Shown here: one piece after another, positions 7,848 to 16,577 of the stretch
Position numbering within the stretch: position 1 is the stretch's first letter
How the letters are laid out: the number at the start of each line of letters is the position of its first letter
From: Streptomyces dioscori
Lineage (GTDB): Bacteria > Actinomycetota > Actinomycetes > Streptomycetales > Streptomycetaceae
Assembly: GCF_003024195.1 (NCBI RefSeq)
Contig: NZ_KZ679038.1
Span: 744,001-808,000 of the forward strand
Length of the DNA: 64,000 nt
Direction: 5' to 3'
Made by a program: the position numbers and the translations under genes
The notes under the pieces: model-generated
The model's database searches: none
Told to the model about the DNA's origin: nothing
Seen by the model: only the letters and a program-made list of their open reading frames with translations

Positions 7848-10016
7848 ATGGACTCTTTGATCACGAGCGCGTTCGACCTTCCCGACCACCTCTCCCCGAA
7901 GGCCGATCCGCTGCTGATCGGCGGCGACGAGAGGCACTTCGCGGCCATCGCGGAGAGCCTCGACCAGGCGATCACCGAACTGTCCGGCCGACTGGACGCC
8001 GAACGCAGGGCACCCGGCGGCATCGGCCGGGAGGCGATGGAGCGCGACGCGGAGATCCACCGGCTGACCGCCCGGCTGCGCGCCCTGCGCCGCTTCGGCC
8101 TGGACCTCTGCCTCGGACACATCGTCGGGGCGGACGACCCCGAACCGCTGTACATCGGACGGCTCGGCCTCACCGACAACGACGGGCGACGGCTGCTGAT
8201 CGACTGGCGCTCCCCTGCGGCCGAGCCGTTCTTCGCGGCGACCCACGCCAACCCGCTGGGGCTGGCGAGCCGTCGCAGATACCGCTGGACCCGCGGCCGG
8301 ATCAGCGACTACTGGGACGAGGTGTTCACCGCCGACGGAGTCGAAGGGCATGCCGCGCTCGACGACCACTCGGCCTTCGTCGCCAGTCTGGGCAGCACCC
8401 GTTCCCACCGGATGCGGGACGTGCTCACCACCATCCAGGCCGACCAGGACGCGATCATCCGCGCCGGATCCCGTGGCGCGCTCGTCGTCGACGGCGGTCC
8501 GGGCACCGGCAAGACGGTCGTCGCCCTGCACCGGTCCGCCTACCTCCTCTACTCCGACCCCCGTCTCGGTCACCGTCGGGGCGGAGTGCTGTTCGTCGGC
8601 CCGCACCAGCCCTATCTGGCGTACGTGGCCGATGTCCTGCCCAGCCTCGGGGAGGAGGGTGTGCAGACCTGCACGCTGCGGGACCTCGTCGCCGAGGGGG
8701 CCGGAGCGCCGGACGAGACCGACGCGGAGGTGGCCGCCCTGAAGTCGACCGCCCACATGGTCGGGGCGGTGGAGGCGGCCGTCAGGTTCTACGAGGAGCC
8801 GCCCGCCAAGGGGATGACGGTCTCGACGCCCTGGTCCGACGTCCGGCTGAGCCCCGACGACTGGGCCGAGGCGTTCGAGACGCCGGGGCCCGGTGTGCCG
8901 CACAACGAGGCACGTGACCAGATCTGGGAGGCCCTGCTCACCATCCTGCTGGACAAGCACGACGGCGACGTCCCGCTCGACCTGTTCCGCAGGGCGCTGC
9001 TGCACGACGAGGAGCTGACCGGGGCCCTCGACCGCGCGTGGCCGCTGCTCGAAGCGGCCGATGTCGTCGGAGACCTGTGGTCGGTGCCCGCCTATCTGCG
9101 GATGTGTGCTCCCTGGCTCGGCCCCGACGACGTACGCAGGCTGCAGCGCGCGGAGCCGCAGGCGTGGACGGTGTCCGATCTGCCGATCCTGGACGCGGCG
9201 CGGCAGCGGCTCGGCGATCCGGAGTCGGCGCGGCGCAGGAGGCGGCACGAGGCCACCCTCGCCGCCCAGCGCGAGCGCATGGCTCAGGTCGTCGACAACC
9301 TGATAGATGCCGCGGCCGACTCGGGCGCCGACGGTGACGACGGCGAGGGCCTGGTGACGATGTTGCGTGGCGAGGACGCCAAGGTCAGCATGGTCGACGA
9401 ATCCGAACTGGCCGCCGCCGAACCGGATCTGCTCGCCGGTCCGTTCGCGCACGTCGTCGTGGACGAGGCCCAGGAGCTGACCGACGCGCAGTGGCAGATG
9501 CTGCTGCTGCGCTGCCCGTCCCGGAGTTTCACCATCGTCGGGGACCGCGCGCAGGCCAGACACGGGTTCACCGAGTCGTGGCGGGAGCGGCTTGAGCGGG
9601 TCGGGCTCGACCGGATCGAGGTGGCCTCGCTGAGCATCAACTACCGGACCCCGGAGGAGGTCATGGCGGAGGCCGAGCCGGTCATCCGGGCCGCGCTCCC
9701 GGACGCCAACGTGCCGACGTCCATCCGCAGCAACGGCGTCCCCGTGGTCCACGGATCGGTCGCGGAGCGGGACGCGATCCTCGACACCTGGCTCGCCGCG
9801 CACACGGACGGGATCGCGTGCGTCATCGGCGATCCGACGTTCCGGGCCACGCCGCGCGTCCGGTCGCTGACCCCGGAACTGTCCAAGGGGCTCGAATTCG
9901 ACCTGGTCGTCCTCGTCGACCCGCAGACGTACGGCACGGGTGTCGCGGGTGCGGTCGACCGCTACGTCGCGATGACCCGGGCGACCCGGCAATTGGTCGT
10001 CCTCACCGACGGCTGA
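7848..10016 (+). CDS. helR: HelR-like RNA polymerase-recycling ATPase (rifamycin protection)
   Basis: A 722-residue UvrD-like superfamily 1 protein. I chose ATG 7848 because homologues begin near SAFDLPDHLSPKADPLL and GGGAGGAG lies 11 bases upstream; in-frame GTGs at 7770 and 7782 would extend it. Order: an N-terminal coiled-coil-type segment (about 20-90), Walker A GGPGTGKT with K222, Walker B VVVDEAQE with D539-E540, and motifs near the C-terminus (GDRAQ, SINYRTPEE, ELSKGLEFDLVVL, YVAMTRATRQLVVL). HelD/HelR proteins enter RNA polymerase channels; HelR releases stalled polymerase and displaces rifamycin. The RAE-like repeat upstream supports HelR rather than generic HelD. An intrinsic terminator follows 5 bp after the stop. 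Confidence 0.9.
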   Translation: MDSLITSAFDLPDHLSPKADPLLIGGDERHFAAIAESLDQAITELSGRLDAERRAPGGIGREAMERDAEIHRLTARLRALRRFGLDLCLGHIVGADDPEPLYIGRLGLTDNDGRRLLIDWRSPAAEPFFAATHANPLGLASRRRYRWTRGRISDYWDEVFTADGVEGHAALDDHSAFVASLGSTRSHRMRDVLTTIQADQDAIIRAGSRGALVVDGGPGTGKTVVALHRSAYLLYSDPRLGHRRGGVLFVGPHQPYLAYVADVLPSLGEEGVQTCTLRDLVAEGAGAPDETDAEVAALKSTAHMVGAVEAAVRFYEEPPAKGMTVSTPWSDVRLSPDDWAEAFETPGPGVPHNEARDQIWEALLTILLDKHDGDVPLDLFRRALLHDEELTGALDRAWPLLEAADVVGDLWSVPAYLRMCAPWLGPDDVRRLQRAEPQAWTVSDLPILDAARQRLGDPESARRRRRHEATLAAQRERMAQVVDNLIDAAADSGADGDDGEGLVTMLRGEDAKVSMVDESELAAAEPDLLAGPFAHVVVDEAQELTDAQWQMLLLRCPSRSFTIVGDRAQARHGFTESWRERLERVGLDRIEVASLSINYRTPEEVMAEAEPVIRAALPDANVPTSIRSNGVPVVHGSVAERDAILDTWLAAHTDGIACVIGDPTFRATPRVRSLTPELSKGLEFDLVVLVDPQTYGTGVAGAVDRYVAMTRATRQLVVLTDG

Positions 10017-10020
10017 GGCT

Positions 10021-10066
10021 GGTGGGGTTCTTGTGGTCGCCGGGCGGTGACCACAAGGACCCCACC
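10021..10066 (+). terminator. Strong intrinsic terminator after helR
   Basis: Arms GGTGGGGTTCTTGTGGTC (10021-10038) and GACCACAAGGACCCCACC (10049-10066) form an 18-bp stem with one G-T wobble and a 10-nt loop, beginning 5 bp after the helR stop. There is no U-run, as is common in actinomycetes. Confidence 0.85.
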
Positions 10067-10072
10067 GCCGGT

Positions 10073-10768
10073 ATGCGCTTGTCCGCCGCCGCGGTCCGGC
10101 ATTACCGTGCCGCGGTGAAGCTCTTCTCGCTCGCCTGGACCGCGTTGCGCTCGGCGGTCGCCGAGGTCCCGGACGAGGACTTCGAGCAGCCGTCCGGCTG
10201 TACGGGGTGGCTCGTGCGGGATCTGGTGTGCCACCTGGTCATCGACGCGCAGGACATCCTGATCACCCTGGTCACCCCCGCCGGCACCGAACCGACCGTG
10301 GACGCGGTCACCTACTGGCAGCTCGGCGGGACCCCCGCCGGTGAGGATCCGCTGGACGCGCTGATCCCCCGGCTGGCCGCCGCGTACGGGGAGCCGGGGC
10401 TGCTGAAGTTCCACTTCGACGACGTCGGTTCCGCAGCGGGCCGCGCTGCGGGGCTCGCCGATCCCACGGCCCGCGTCGGTACCCGCGACGAGGTGCTGAC
10501 CGTCGGCGACTACCTGTCCGTGTACGTCCTCGAAGCGACCCTGCACCACCTCGACCTGATCTCCCGGCTGACGTCGACCACCCAGCCGCCCGCCGAGACC
10601 CTGGCGGCGGCTCGCGCGTCGCTGGAGCAGATCGCCGGGACACCGTTCCCGGCCTCGTTCTCCGACAAGGCCGCGCTGCTGATCGGCACCGGACGGCGCA
10701 CACCGACCGACGCGGAGAGGGCCGCGCTGGGCACCCTCGCCGGGCGGCTGCCGCTCGTGCTGGGCTGA
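10073..10768 (+). CDS. Maleylpyruvate isomerase-type (mycothiol-dependent, DinB-like) protein
   Basis: A 231-residue protein from ATG 10073. It has the MDMPI N-terminal four-helix fold: SGCTGWLVRDLVCHLVIDAQD near the start and EATLHHLDLISRL in the middle supply the His residues expected to bind metal. Members of this family are mycothiol-dependent S-transferases or isomerases acting on small thiol-reactive compounds. The proposed start lies only 7 bp after a strong terminator hairpin, and AAGGA lies inside that hairpin, so expression must come from a very close or internal promoter, or the true start may be downstream (GTG 10114 is in frame). The exact substrate is unknown. Confidence 0.8.
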   Translation: MRLSAAAVRHYRAAVKLFSLAWTALRSAVAEVPDEDFEQPSGCTGWLVRDLVCHLVIDAQDILITLVTPAGTEPTVDAVTYWQLGGTPAGEDPLDALIPRLAAAYGEPGLLKFHFDDVGSAAGRAAGLADPTARVGTRDEVLTVGDYLSVYVLEATLHHLDLISRLTSTTQPPAETLAAARASLEQIAGTPFPASFSDKAALLIGTGRRTPTDAERAALGTLAGRLPLVLG

Positions 10769-10937
10769 GCTGTGGGCTGAGCTGCCCTCCGGTGCGGGAC
10801 GAGGCAGGCCGGCTGATCGGCAGCCCGCCGTGACAGGGTCCCGATCCGGAGCCAAGCCGCTGACCTGCGCGTACTCGTCGCACGGCCACCGGTGGCCGGA
10901 TCGCACCCCCGCCGGTCCGTCCCCGGCGGGGCCCTTC

Positions 10938-10950
10938 TATGGTGCCGCCA
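10938..10950 (+). promoter_or_regulatory. Leaderless -10 element of the SDR gene
   Basis: TATGGT (10938-10943) ends 6 nt before ATG 10950 and no Shine-Dalgarno sequence is present. This is the spacing expected if transcription starts at the A of ATG. Confidence 0.5.
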
Positions 10951-11729
10951 TGGACTCGCAGCACTACCTCTCAGAACTGTTCTCCCTGGACGGCCGGGTC
11001 GCCCTGGTGACCGGCGGCAGCTCCGGCATCGGGCGGGGCATCGCGCAGGCGCTGGCCCGCGCCGGGGCGAGCGTCGTCGTCGTGGCGCGCAAGGAAGCGG
11101 AACTGACCGCGACGGTTGAGGAGTTGCAGGCGCTCGGCTGCCGTGCGGCCCGGGTGAGCGCGGATCTCGGTACGCGGGACGGCGTGCGTGCGGCCGCCGA
11201 GCAGGCGGTCGAGGCCTTCGGTGAGCCCGACATCCTCGTCAACTGCGCCGGGATCAACCTCCGGCCGCCGATGAGTGAACTCGACGACGAGGTCTGGGAC
11301 ACCACCATGGCCCTGAACCTGGACGCGCCCTTCCTGCTGGGCCGGCGTTTCGGCCCGGCCATGGCCGGACGGGGCTTCGGGCGGATCATCCACGTCACCT
11401 CGCAGCAGGCCCACCGCGCCTTCGTCCAGAGCGGTGCCTACGGTGTCTCCAAGGGAGCCCTTGAGTCACTGGCCCGCTCGCAGGCGGAGGCCTGGTCGCC
11501 GTACGGGGTCACCGTCAACACGCTGGTGCCGGGCTTCGTGATGACACCGCTGAACCGGCGGCTGTCGTCCGATCCGGAGAAGGTGGCGGCCCTGGCGGCG
11601 CGCACGATGGTCGGACGCAACGGCCTCGCTGAGGACTTCGCGGGCGCGGCGGTCTTCCTGGCGAGCGCCGCCTCCGCGTACGTGACCGGGCAGTCGGTCT
11701 TCGTCGACGGCGGCTTCTCCGTGCACTGA
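10950..11729 (+). CDS. SDR-family oxidoreductase
   Basis: A 259-residue classical short-chain dehydrogenase. The TGGSSGIGRGIA cofactor motif is at about 21-32, followed by NCAG, and the catalytic Ser, Tyr and Lys lie in HVTSQQAHRAFVQSGAYGVSKGALE. The C-terminal VTGQSVFVDGGFSV is typical. The residue after strand 2 is Arg (VVVVAR), which favours NADP(H). The closest common annotations are gluconate 5-dehydrogenase-like or 3-oxoacyl-ACP reductase-like, which I cannot separate by eye. It is monocistronic, bounded upstream by 181 bp and downstream by the metE riboswitch, and appears leaderless. Confidence 0.9.
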   Translation: MDSQHYLSELFSLDGRVALVTGGSSGIGRGIAQALARAGASVVVVARKEAELTATVEELQALGCRAARVSADLGTRDGVRAAAEQAVEAFGEPDILVNCAGINLRPPMSELDDEVWDTTMALNLDAPFLLGRRFGPAMAGRGFGRIIHVTSQQAHRAFVQSGAYGVSKGALESLARSQAEAWSPYGVTVNTLVPGFVMTPLNRRLSSDPEKVAALAARTMVGRNGLAEDFAGAAVFLASAASAYVTGQSVFVDGGFSVH

Positions 11730-11770
11730 AAAGTTTTCCACGACCGGGCCGAGCCCCGTAGGGTGACCGG

Positions 11771-11962
11771 TGCAGCTGGTTCGCCCCGTCCGCCAGGCGG
11801 GTGCGTCGCAAGAGGGAACCCGGTGGGAATCCGGGACTGCCCCGCAGCGGTGAGTGGGAACGACCGCCGTCACACGCACTGGGCCCGGCCGGGTCTGGGA
11901 AGCGACGGCCAGTAGGTGTCCTCCGCAGGGAGGACGTGCCCGCGAGTCCGAAGACCTGCCAA
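11771..11962 (+). promoter_or_regulatory. Cobalamin (B12) riboswitch upstream of metE
   Basis: The hallmark blocks are present in order: GGTGCGTCGCAAGAGGGAA, CCGGTGGGAATCCGGGACTG, CCCCGCAGCGGTGAGTGGGA and the B12-box-like GCGAGTCCGAAGACCTGCCA (to 11962). A leader of 180 nt then separates the aptamer from metE, with the palindrome GAGATATCTC (12118-12127) just before the AAGGAG ribosome site. When adenosylcobalamin binds, expression of the B12-independent methionine synthase should fall. Confidence 0.95.
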
Positions 11963-12142
11963 CTGCCCGTGCGCGAACCATTCGCGCGCGGAGATCCCGG
12001 TGACCTCGTGGGCGGGTCGGCGTACTTGATCGAGCGGACGACCGCGCTCCGCGCGCGGCTCTGTTTCCGCCCGGTCCGTCACCCTTTCGCGCTCGCGTCC
12101 CGTCCCGGGATCCCAGGGAGATATCTCGCGAAGGAGATTTCC

Positions 12143-14461
12143 GTGACAGCGCAGTCCGCAGCCGCGGCGGCACGGGCCACCGTGTACGGCTACCCCCGCC
12201 AGGGACAGAACCGGGAACTGAAGAAGGCGATCGAGGGCTACTGGAAGGGCCGGGCCGACGCCGACACCCTCCGGGCCACCGCCGCCGAGCTGCGCCGGGC
12301 CAACTGGCTGCAGCTGGCCGAGGCCGGCATCCACGAGGTTCCCACCGGTGACTTCTCGTACTACGACCACGTCCTGGACACCGGTGTCATGGTCGGCGCG
12401 ATCCCTGAGCGCCATCGCGCCGCCGTCCAGGCCGACGCGCTCGACGGCTACTTCGCCATGGCGCGCGGCACCCAGGACGTGGCGCCGCTGGAGATGACCA
12501 AATGGTTTGATACGAACTACCACTACTTGGTGCCCGAGTTGGGCCCGGACACCGTCTTCAGTGCCGATTCCACCAAGCAGGTCGCGGAGTTGAGGGAAGC
12601 CCTGGCACTCGGGCTCACCGCACGTCCCGTCCTCGTCGGACCCGTCACCTACCTCCTGCTCGCCAAGCCCGCACCGGGTGTCGCCGCCGGCTTCGACCCG
12701 CTCACCCTCATCGACCGGCTGCTGCCCGTGTACGCCGAGATCGTCGCCGACCTTCGCGCCGCGGGGGCGGAATGGGTCCAGCTCGACGAGCCCGCTCTGG
12801 TGCAGGACCGCACACCCGCCGAACTGAACACGGCCACCCGCGCCTACCGTGACCTCGGCGCCCTGACCGACCGCCCGAAGCTGCTGGTCGCGTCCTACTT
12901 CGGCCGGCTCGGAGACGCCCTGCCTGTGCTGGCCAAGGCCCCGGTGGAAGGCCTGGCGCTGGACTTCACCGAGGCCGCCGCAGCCAACCTGGACGCGCTC
13001 GCCGCCGTCGGCGGACTGCCCGGCAAGCGTCTGATCGCCGGAGTGGTCAACGGCCGCAACATCTGGGTCAACGACCTGGGGACGTCCCTCGCCACACTCG
13101 GCACCCTGCTCGGGCTGGCCGACCGCGTCGACGTGGCCGCCTCCTGCTCCCTCCTCCACGTCCCGCTCGACGCCACCGCCGAACGCGACATCGAGCCGCA
13201 GATCCGCCGCTGGCTCGCCTTCGCCCGGCAGAAGACCGGCGAGATCGTCACCCTCGCCAAGGGCCTCGCGGGCGGCACCGGCGCGATCGCCGCCGAACTC
13301 GCCGCCAACCGGGCCGACCTGGCCTCCCGCGCCGGGTCCGCCATCACCCGCGACCCCGCCGTACGGGCCCGCGCCACCGCCGTCACGGACGCCGACGGCC
13401 GCCGCTCCCAGCCGTACGCCGAGCGGACCGCGGCGCAGCGCGCCCACCTCGGCCTGCCGCTGCTGCCGGCCACCACCATCGGCTCGTTCCCCCAGACCAC
13501 CGAACTGCGCACCGCGCGGGCCGACCTGCGCGCCGGACGGATCGGCACGGCCGGGTACGAGGAGCGCATCCGTGCCGAGATCGGCGAGGTGATCTCGTTC
13601 CAGGAGAAGACCGGCCTCGATGTGCTCGTGCACGGCGAGCCCGAACGCAACGACATGGTCCAGTACTTCGCCGAACAGCTCACCGGCTACCTTGCCACCC
13701 AGCACGGCTGGGTCCAGTCCTACGGCACGCGGTACGTCCGCCCGCCGATCCTCGCCGGGGACATCTCCCGCCCGGAACCCATGACGGTGCGCTGGACGAC
13801 GTACGCCCAGTCACTGACCGCCAAGCCGGTCAAGGGCATGCTGACCGGGCCGGTGACCATGCTCGCCTGGTCCTTCGTCCGCGACGACCAGCCGCTCGGC
13901 GACACCGCCCGGCAGGTCGCCCTCGCCCTGCGCGACGAGGTCAACGACCTTGAGGCGGCCGGGACTTCGGTCATCCAGGTCGACGAACCCGCCCTGCGCG
14001 AGACGCTGCCGCTGCGCGCCGCGGACCGTCCGGCGTATCTGGCGTGGGCCACCGAGGCGTTCCGCCTCAGCACCGGTGGCGTACGTCCGGACACCCAGAT
14101 CCACACGCACATGTGCTACGCCGAGTTCGGTGACATCGTGCAGGCCATCGACGACCTCGACGCCGATGTCATCAGCCTGGAGGCGGCACGCTCGCACATG
14201 CAGGTCGCCCGGGAGCTGGCCGGACACGGCTATCCGCGCGAGGCAGGGCCCGGTGTGTACGACATCCACTCACCCCGGGTGCCGAGCGCGGACGAGGCAG
14301 CGGCCCTGCTGCGCAAGGGACTTGAGGCCATCCCCGCCGAGCGCCTCTGGGTCAACCCCGACTGCGGCCTGAAGACCCGCGGCTGGCCCGAGACCCGCGC
14401 GTCCCTGGAGAACCTGGTCGCCGCGGCCCGCACGATCCGCGCGGAGCTGTCCGCGTCCTGA
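12143..14461 (+). CDS. metE: Cobalamin-independent methionine synthase
   Basis: A 772-residue enzyme that transfers a methyl group from methyltetrahydropteroyltriglutamate to homocysteine, the last step of methionine synthesis, in the cytoplasm. GTG 12143 has AAGGAG 6 bases upstream. Both barrel halves are intact: N-terminal GYPRQGQNRELKKAIEGYW and C-terminal GSFPQTTELR. The zinc ligands correspond to H656, C658 (HTHMCYAEF), E680 (DVISLEAARS) and C741 (NPDCGLKTRGW). Length matches E. coli MetE. It is controlled by the upstream B12 riboswitch, implying a cobalamin-dependent alternative (MetH) elsewhere in the genome. Confidence 0.98.
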   Translation: MTAQSAAAAARATVYGYPRQGQNRELKKAIEGYWKGRADADTLRATAAELRRANWLQLAEAGIHEVPTGDFSYYDHVLDTGVMVGAIPERHRAAVQADALDGYFAMARGTQDVAPLEMTKWFDTNYHYLVPELGPDTVFSADSTKQVAELREALALGLTARPVLVGPVTYLLLAKPAPGVAAGFDPLTLIDRLLPVYAEIVADLRAAGAEWVQLDEPALVQDRTPAELNTATRAYRDLGALTDRPKLLVASYFGRLGDALPVLAKAPVEGLALDFTEAAAANLDALAAVGGLPGKRLIAGVVNGRNIWVNDLGTSLATLGTLLGLADRVDVAASCSLLHVPLDATAERDIEPQIRRWLAFARQKTGEIVTLAKGLAGGTGAIAAELAANRADLASRAGSAITRDPAVRARATAVTDADGRRSQPYAERTAAQRAHLGLPLLPATTIGSFPQTTELRTARADLRAGRIGTAGYEERIRAEIGEVISFQEKTGLDVLVHGEPERNDMVQYFAEQLTGYLATQHGWVQSYGTRYVRPPILAGDISRPEPMTVRWTTYAQSLTAKPVKGMLTGPVTMLAWSFVRDDQPLGDTARQVALALRDEVNDLEAAGTSVIQVDEPALRETLPLRAADRPAYLAWATEAFRLSTGGVRPDTQIHTHMCYAEFGDIVQAIDDLDADVISLEAARSHMQVARELAGHGYPREAGPGVYDIHSPRVPSADEAAALLRKGLEAIPAERLWVNPDCGLKTRGWPETRASLENLVAAARTIRAELSAS

Positions 14462-14470
14462 TCCACGCGG

Positions 14471-14513
14471 CGGGCCGGGAACGTGGGGCGCAAGGCCCCC
14501 TGCTCCCGGCCCG
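14471..14513 (+). terminator. Terminator after metE
   Basis: CGGGCCGGGA (14471-14480) pairs perfectly with TCCCGGCCCG (14504-14513), enclosing a smaller GGGGC/GCCCC stem (14485-14489 with 14495-14499). It begins 9 bp after the metE stop. Confidence 0.75.
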
Positions 14514-14591
14514 TACCAGGGCTATTCGGCTGTCGCCGAAATGCCCGACTCGAACCATCCTGGAGCTGCTACACCTGAACGTGCCGGTGCT

Positions 14592-14613
14592 CGCCCCGCC
14601 GGGGGGCGGGGCG
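14592..14613. promoter_or_regulatory. GC hairpin upstream of AraC gene
   Basis: CGCCCCGCC and GGCGGGGCG form a perfect 9-bp stem with a GGGG loop, 62 bp upstream of the AraC start. It may be a second terminator protecting the AraC gene or part of its leader. Confidence 0.4.
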
Positions 14614-14674
14614 ACACGGTCACCGGACAGCAGTCCGCGCTGGTGACGAGGCGCGGACCCCACGGGGGTGAGTC

Positions 14675-15670
14675 ATGGACGTGGTCAGTACCGCGGAGGT
14701 TTCGCCGGAGGAGAGGTTCGCGTTCTGGCGGGAGGTGAGCTCGAAGCTCTGGGTGCCGTACGACGCGCGCTGCGAACGGCGGGTGGAGAGAGCGTTCCGG
14801 GCGCAGGTCGGCATCAGCCAACTCGGTTCGCTGCAGGCCACGTTGATGACCACGATGGTGCACTCGGTGCACCGCACCCCCAAGCTCATCCGGCAGGCGG
14901 ACCCCGAAGTGCTCAAGCTGGGCTGCATCGTGCGTGGCGGCGGCAGGATCACGCAGGACGGCCGGTGCACGGAGTTCGGGGTCGGGGATCTCCTCCTGTT
15001 CGACCCCTCCCGGCCGTACCTCGCGGGGTTCGCGCCGGAGGTGCGGGGAAGCCAGCAGCTGTTGCTCCTGCGTTTTCCCCGTTCCCTGCTTCCGCTGCCT
15101 CACCGGGACGTGCGGCGGCTGAGCGCGGTGCGTATCCCGGGTGGGAAGGGTGTCGGCGCGCTGTCCTCGCACTTCCTGATGCAACTGGCGCGGCGCATGA
15201 GGGAACTCAGCCCCGCCGACACCGCCAGGCTGTCCACCCTCACCCTCGATGTACTGACGGCCGCGCTGGCCAACGCGCTGGATGCGCAGAGCACGGTGCC
15301 GTCCCACACCACGCGGCGTGCGCTCATGGCCCGGATCCATGCCTTCATCCGGGAGAACCTGGGCGATGCCCGCCTGGCGCCGGAGGTGATCGCCGCGGCG
15401 CACAACATCTCCCTGCGCTATCTGCACAAGCTGTTCCACGAGGAGGGGCACACCGTCGCCGGCTGGGTCCGTGAGCGCCGCCTGGAGCAGTGCCGTCGCG
15501 ACCTCGCCGATGCCCGGCTGGCGACCAGGCCGATCGGCGCGGTCGCCGCCAGGTGGGGGTTCGCCAGTCCCGCGCACTTCAGTCAGGTGTTCCGCGGCTC
15601 CTACGGCCTGTCCCCGCGCGAGTTCCGCCGGCAGTGCACGGAGACGAAAGACCTGTGCGCTCACGCGTAA
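14675..15670 (+). CDS. AraC-family regulator with ligand-binding-like N-terminal domain
   Basis: A 331-residue protein from ATG 14675 with GGGGGTGAG upstream. The N-terminal half (FAFWREVSSKLWVPYDARCE ... GGGRITQDGRCTEFGVGDLLLFDPSRPY) is the cupin-like AraC_binding_2 domain. The C-terminal 110 residues hold the double HTH: LAPEVIAAAHNISLRYLHKLF and IGAVAARWGFASPAHFSQVFRG..GLSPREFRR. The neighbouring small exported proteins on the same strand are possible targets but nothing in the sequence proves this. The signal is unknown. Confidence 0.92.
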   Translation: MDVVSTAEVSPEERFAFWREVSSKLWVPYDARCERRVERAFRAQVGISQLGSLQATLMTTMVHSVHRTPKLIRQADPEVLKLGCIVRGGGRITQDGRCTEFGVGDLLLFDPSRPYLAGFAPEVRGSQQLLLLRFPRSLLPLPHRDVRRLSAVRIPGGKGVGALSSHFLMQLARRMRELSPADTARLSTLTLDVLTAALANALDAQSTVPSHTTRRALMARIHAFIRENLGDARLAPEVIAAAHNISLRYLHKLFHEEGHTVAGWVRERRLEQCRRDLADARLATRPIGAVAARWGFASPAHFSQVFRGSYGLSPREFRRQCTETKDLCAHA

Positions 15671-15728
15671 CGACAGGTCCGGCCGTGGCGCGCACCCTTT
15701 TGAGCAAGGGTCACGACTGGAGGTAGAC

Positions 15729-15995
15729 GTGCTCAGGAAATTCATCGCCGCTGTCGCGGTGACCATCGGAATCAGCCTCGCGGGAGCGGGCATCGCCACC
15801 GCGGCGACGTCTGCGGCCGTCGAGCGGGTCAGGCCGACCGCCGAGGTCTCGGCCGCCGCCGTATGGCGCACGATCGGCTACTACGAGACGCTCTCGGAGT
15901 GCCAGGCCCGGGGGAAGCTCTATGTCGCCCTGGGCTGGGCCAAGGCCTGGGCCTGCGACGACGTGGGCGCCTGGCGTCTGCGCGTCCTGGACTGA
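15729..15995 (+). CDS. Small secreted protein with a Cys pair
   Basis: An 88-residue protein starting at GTG 15729, with GGAGG upstream. Residues 1-27 are a clear Sec signal peptide (VLRKFIAAVAVTIGISLAGA...AATA). The mature part is about 60 residues, with WRTIGYYETLSECQARGKLY and AWACDDVGAW, whose two cysteines could form one disulfide. It resembles small hypothetical exported proteins common in Streptomyces; I cannot assign a function. Confidence 0.75.
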   Translation: MLRKFIAAVAVTIGISLAGAGIATAATSAAVERVRPTAEVSAAAVWRTIGYYETLSECQARGKLYVALGWAKAWACDDVGAWRLRVLD

Positions 15996-16129
15996 TCACA
16001 CGGCCGGCCACCGTCAACTGCCCTATGTACGAAGCGAATTCGCGGATTGTCGCACCAACATGCGGCACCCGCCTCTATGTTCGCTGCGGCACGTCGTCAC
16101 GACAGCCCACGAACATGGAGGCCCTGCCC

Positions 16130-16564
16130 ATGCGCACCTCGTTCCGCACCGCGGTGGCCGGCGCGGTCGCCGCCGTCACCGTCCTGGCCGGAGGAACGGC
16201 TCACGCGACCCCGCCGGGTCCAGGGGTGACCGGCACGCTGATCGCCCGGAAGACGGTCGGCGGAACCGACTACGTCGTCCGGGAGATCACCGTGCCACCC
16301 GGCCAGGCCACCGGCTGGCACTACCACGACGGCCCGCTCTACGCGTACGTGAAGCAGGGCACCCTCAGCCACTTCGACTCCACGTGCGCCTCGGACGGCG
16401 TGTATCCGCAGGGCAGCAGCGTCCAGGAGCCGGCCGGGCCCGGCAACGTCCACATAGGCCGCAACCTGGGGGACACTCCGGTCGTCCTCACCGTGCTCTA
16501 CGTACTGCCGCACGGCGCCCCCTTCTCCCAGGACGCCCCCAATCCCGGGTGCGCCTTCGAGTAG
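16130..16564 (+). CDS. Secreted cupin-domain protein
   Basis: A 144-residue protein from ATG 16130, with GGAGG 8 bases upstream; an in-frame ATG 15 bases earlier overlaps that site and is less likely. Residues 1-27 are a signal peptide ending in THAHAT-type sequence (GGTAHATPP). The rest is one small beta-barrel cupin: VPPGQATGWHYHDGPLYAYVKQGTL supplies the His-rich metal motif, and the second motif is weaker (GPGNVHIGRNLGDTPVVLTVLYVLP). There are two Cys (STCAS and NPGCAFE). Probably a metal-binding extracytoplasmic protein of unknown substrate. The gene is convergent with MerR. Confidence 0.83.
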   Translation: MRTSFRTAVAGAVAAVTVLAGGTAHATPPGPGVTGTLIARKTVGGTDYVVREITVPPGQATGWHYHDGPLYAYVKQGTLSHFDSTCASDGVYPQGSSVQEPAGPGNVHIGRNLGDTPVVLTVLYVLPHGAPFSQDAPNPGCAFE

Positions 16565-16577
16565 CGGCGCAGCCGGC

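Noticed and set aside
7683..9992. A 769-codon open frame on the strand opposite helR
   Set aside because: Long antisense frames are a by-product of extreme GC third-position bias. The product has no recognisable domain, while the plus-strand frame has all helicase motifs.
14461..14600. A tRNA-like T-loop GGTTCGAGTC on the minus strand
   Set aside because: The flanking bases do not form a T-stem and there is no acceptor or anticodon stem at the right distance.
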